A program made the position numbers and the translations under genes. Below are positions 62,310 to 64,000 of a stretch of 64,000 nt of DNA, piece by piece. Numbering within the stretch: position 1 is the stretch's first letter; every line of letters starts with the position of its first letter. The notes beneath the pieces were generated by a model. It saw only the letters and a list, made by a program, of their open reading frames with translations, did not search any database and had not been told where the DNA came from. Source of the DNA: Bacteriovoracaceae bacterium (GTDB taxonomy: Bacteria; Bdellovibrionota; Bacteriovoracia; Bacteriovoracales; Bacteriovoracaceae); the NCBI GenBank assembly GCA_947450475.1, contig CANFVK010000001.1, positions 744,001-808,000 of the forward strand, in the 5' to 3' direction.

Positions 62310-63226
62310 GTTATTTTCCTATAATTTTTATGAGAATTTGAAAGCATAAGATAACTAAAAAAAACTGAGTGCGCAAGAAAACCTAATGCAGACGCTAAAG
62401 AGGCTTTTGGGTCATAAAAAAGTAATAATCCACCTGAAAGCGCAAAATTTTTCATGCTTATAGATATTGAAATAGCTTGTGCATTTTGGTGACTAAACAT
62501 TTTTTTGAAAAACCATAATGAGATAAAATAAGTTAGGAAGTCCTGCATAAAAACGATAAGAATAATTGATAACACTTCAAACTTTGAAGTGTAGTAAAGA
62601 TTTAATTTGCTAATAGAGGATCCAAAATAGGCAAAAGCCATGAAAGCAATTGCGTATTGATTAAAGTAAGGGGATATTTTTTCTAGAATTTCTAACTTCA
62701 TTTTAAAGTATCTTCGAAAGAGAAATGCCAAGATAATTGGAATAGAAATGAGCAAAAAACAATCAAGAATGATTGGGCTTAGCTGAAGGCTAAATGCATC
62801 ATTTTTCAGGTAAATTAAGTGAAATGAAGCACTCAATGGGTATAAGCAAACGGATAAAATTAAAAGTATAATAGATAAGTTTTTATTTCCTTTCTTTTTT
62901 GCAGTAAACATTGGTGCCACTATTGCTATCGGAGTGATTGAGGCAAAAAAAGTACCAAAAGATAAAGATTTATCTTTAATTAAAAAATAGCAGAGTATCC
63001 ATTGAACTAAGGGTTGAAAAAGGTAAAGCGCAGATAAACCTAATATAACTTCTCGCTTAAAATTCTTAATACTTTTAAGAATATTTAGGTCAAAACTTAT
63101 CAGCGTAAAAAACATCATGATAAGTAGTAAAAAAAAAGCCAGGTAAGACAAGGACAAAGAGACATATGGGAATAAATAACCCAAAACATAGGCTAGCAAA
63201 ATAGGAATACCGTAATACTTTATCAT
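62306..63226 (-). CDS. BASS-family (bile acid:Na+ symporter-like) membrane carrier
   Basis: About 306 residues from the ATG at 63226 (MIKYYGIPILL); a TTG two codons earlier is the alternative. It has nine or ten hydrophobic helices with the BASS pattern: FITLISFDLN-like second helix region, the SITPIAIVAPMFTAK crossing motif and the C-terminal MKNFALSGGLLL segment. BASS carriers move organic anions such as bile acids, pyruvate, pantoate or thiamine-related compounds, often with Na+. It overlaps the solute-binding protein gene by four bases. Confidence 0.85.
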   Translation of the reverse strand: MIKYYGIPILLAYVLGYLFPYVSLSLSYLAFFLLLIMMFFTLISFDLNILKSIKNFKREVILGLSALYLFQPLVQWILCYFLIKDKSLSFGTFFASITPIAIVAPMFTAKKKGNKNLSIILLILSVCLYPLSASFHLIYLKNDAFSLQLSPIILDCFLLISIPIILAFLFRRYFKMKLEILEKISPYFNQYAIAFMAFAYFGSSISKLNLYYTSKFEVLSIILIVFMQDFLTYFISLWFFKKMFSHQNAQAISISISMKNFALSGGLLLFYDPKASLASALGFLAHSVFFSYLMLSNSHKNYRKIT

Positions 63227-63257
63227 TGCCAATTAGATTAGTTTAAAATAGCGTTAT

Positions 63258-64000
63258 ATGTACATGACATTTTTTAAAAAAAATAAGTTTTTGTACCTCT
63301 ACATATTTGTTCTTTCATTTCTTTTTCTTTTTGTGCTTTCCCTTAAATATCTCGAATCTTCAAATTTTAAAAATAAGTTATCTTCTGGGAAAAAAGAAAT
63401 CAAACTTTATTGGTTCATCCCAGATGGATTAAGAGCTGATCCTGATGTTTTTAAAATTTATCAATGGGCAAATGAAGGTAAATTGCCACACCTAAAAAAA
63501 CTAATGGAAAATGGATCCTACGGTTATTCAATCCCCGTTTTTCCAGGTCATACACCAACAAATTTTGCGACACTAATGACTGGAACTACTCCTGATGTTC
63601 ATGGCATTTCAGATGGCGCTATGAGGATGGAAGGTTATCCTCTGAGTATGGTGGCAAAGGGAGGATTCTCATCATTTTCGAAAAAAGTTTCTCCTATTTG
63701 GTATACTCTTGAGCAAAATAATTTTTTGGTCAGCTTACTTTCAGTTCCGGGTTCTACCCCTCCGGAGTTAAATGAAGGGATTACGATAAAAGGTAGATGG
63801 GGAGGTTGGGGAATAGAAATACCTGCCATAATTTTTCACACACTAGGTGATGAAAAATTAAAAGTCGAGAATGGTCAAAATAAAAGGGTTTTCAATTTTG
63901 GTTCAGAATTAACAAAATTTACAAAAGCCAATACCCTGAATGGTTGGAGCATTAAAACTTTTTCCTTTTCAACTCCGTTTGAAGTTAATTTAAACAATTG
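63258..64000 (+). CDS. Type I phosphodiesterase/nucleotide pyrophosphatase family protein (3' end beyond window)
   Basis: The first 247 residues of an alkaline-phosphatase-superfamily enzyme. An N-terminal helix (about 9-28) anchors it in the membrane or is a signal. YWFIPDGLRADPDVF (metal Asp) and PVFPGHTPTNFATLMTGTTPDVHGIS (metal ligands and the active-site Thr region) are typical of nucleotide pyrophosphatase/phosphodiesterases. ATG codons at 63258 and 63264 are both possible, without a Shine-Dalgarno sequence. It diverges from the BASS gene by about 30 bases. The C-terminus is not visible. Confidence 0.84.
   Translation, partial: MYMTFFKKNKFLYLYIFVLSFLFLFVLSLKYLESSNFKNKLSSGKKEIKLYWFIPDGLRADPDVFKIYQWANEGKLPHLKKLMENGSYGYSIPVFPGHTPTNFATLMTGTTPDVHGISDGAMRMEGYPLSMVAKGGFSSFSKKVSPIWYTLEQNNFLVSLLSVPGSTPPELNEGITIKGRWGGWGIEIPAIIFHTLGDEKLKVENGQNKRVFNFGSELTKFTKANTLNGWSIKTFSFSTPFEVNLNN

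Noticed and set aside
1..64000. tRNA, rRNA, CRISPR array, insertion sequence or prophage
   Set aside because: No T-loop consensus, rRNA-like stretch, regular short repeats, transposase or integrase reading frame was found.

Overview
This AT-rich 64 kb stretch looks like chromosome from a Gram-negative, flagellated bacterium of the Bdellovibrio/Bacteriovorax type (Bdellovibrionota, formerly Deltaproteobacteria). This placement is an inference from gene content. The evidence includes a mitochondrial-like EF-G, cdaA-cdaR-glmM in a Gram-negative setting, MotAB stators, many exported proteins without recognisable families, a lipoprotein of over 1,700 residues and ResB/CcsA cytochrome c maturation. 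I see no rRNA, tRNA, CRISPR array, insertion sequence or prophage. The window reads as core chromosome with a few lineage-specific genes. Genes are packed tightly, with many 4-base start/stop overlaps, tail-to-tail overlaps and divergent starts only 15-40 bases apart.

Layout. 1-13 kb, minus strand: arginine decarboxylase (cut by the left edge), an EEP-family hydrolase, an exported protein, a UbiB-like kinase, an acyl-CoA thioesterase, a zinc/manganese ABC transporter (znuABC) and the giant Cys-rich lipoprotein. 13-16 kb: a large secreted protein and DusB. 16-19 kb, plus strand: HAD phosphatase, ffh, rpsP and khpA, closed by a strong terminator. 19-28 kb: a MurQ/GKRP-like SIS protein, TatA, QueF, a ferrochelatase fused to an MFS transporter, a metallo-beta-lactamase-fold hydrolase, a phospholipase D-like protein, a RimK-like ligase and an M14 peptidase. 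28-34 kb: a PilZ-GAF-AAA regulator directly ahead of cdaA-cdaR-glmM-pdxJ-tsaE, joining c-di-AMP synthesis to cell-wall precursor supply. 34.4-36.4 kb: an Rrf2 regulator and a cysteine desulfurase whose only plausible start codon is AUC.

36-44 kb, minus strand: membrane proteins (BI-1, MarC, MurJ), a methyltransferase-like protein, and motA-motB behind a good sigma-28 promoter. 44-49 kb: EF-G with a terminator, then LysR, CCA/poly(A) polymerase and GNAT. 49-55 kb: a winged-helix protein, a DUF3050 protein, exported proteins, a serine protease and an aldo/keto reductase. 55-64 kb: ccsA-resB, a DUF1624 membrane protein, a penicillin-acylase-family hydrolase, a periplasmic NMT1-like binding protein overlapping a BASS-family carrier, and the start of a type I phosphodiesterase cut by the right edge.

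The best leads are the AUC-initiated desulfurase, the HemH-MFS fusion, the binding-protein/BASS pair, the NtrC-like regulator that has lost GAFTGA beside cdaA, and a probably leaderless M14 peptidase mRNA.
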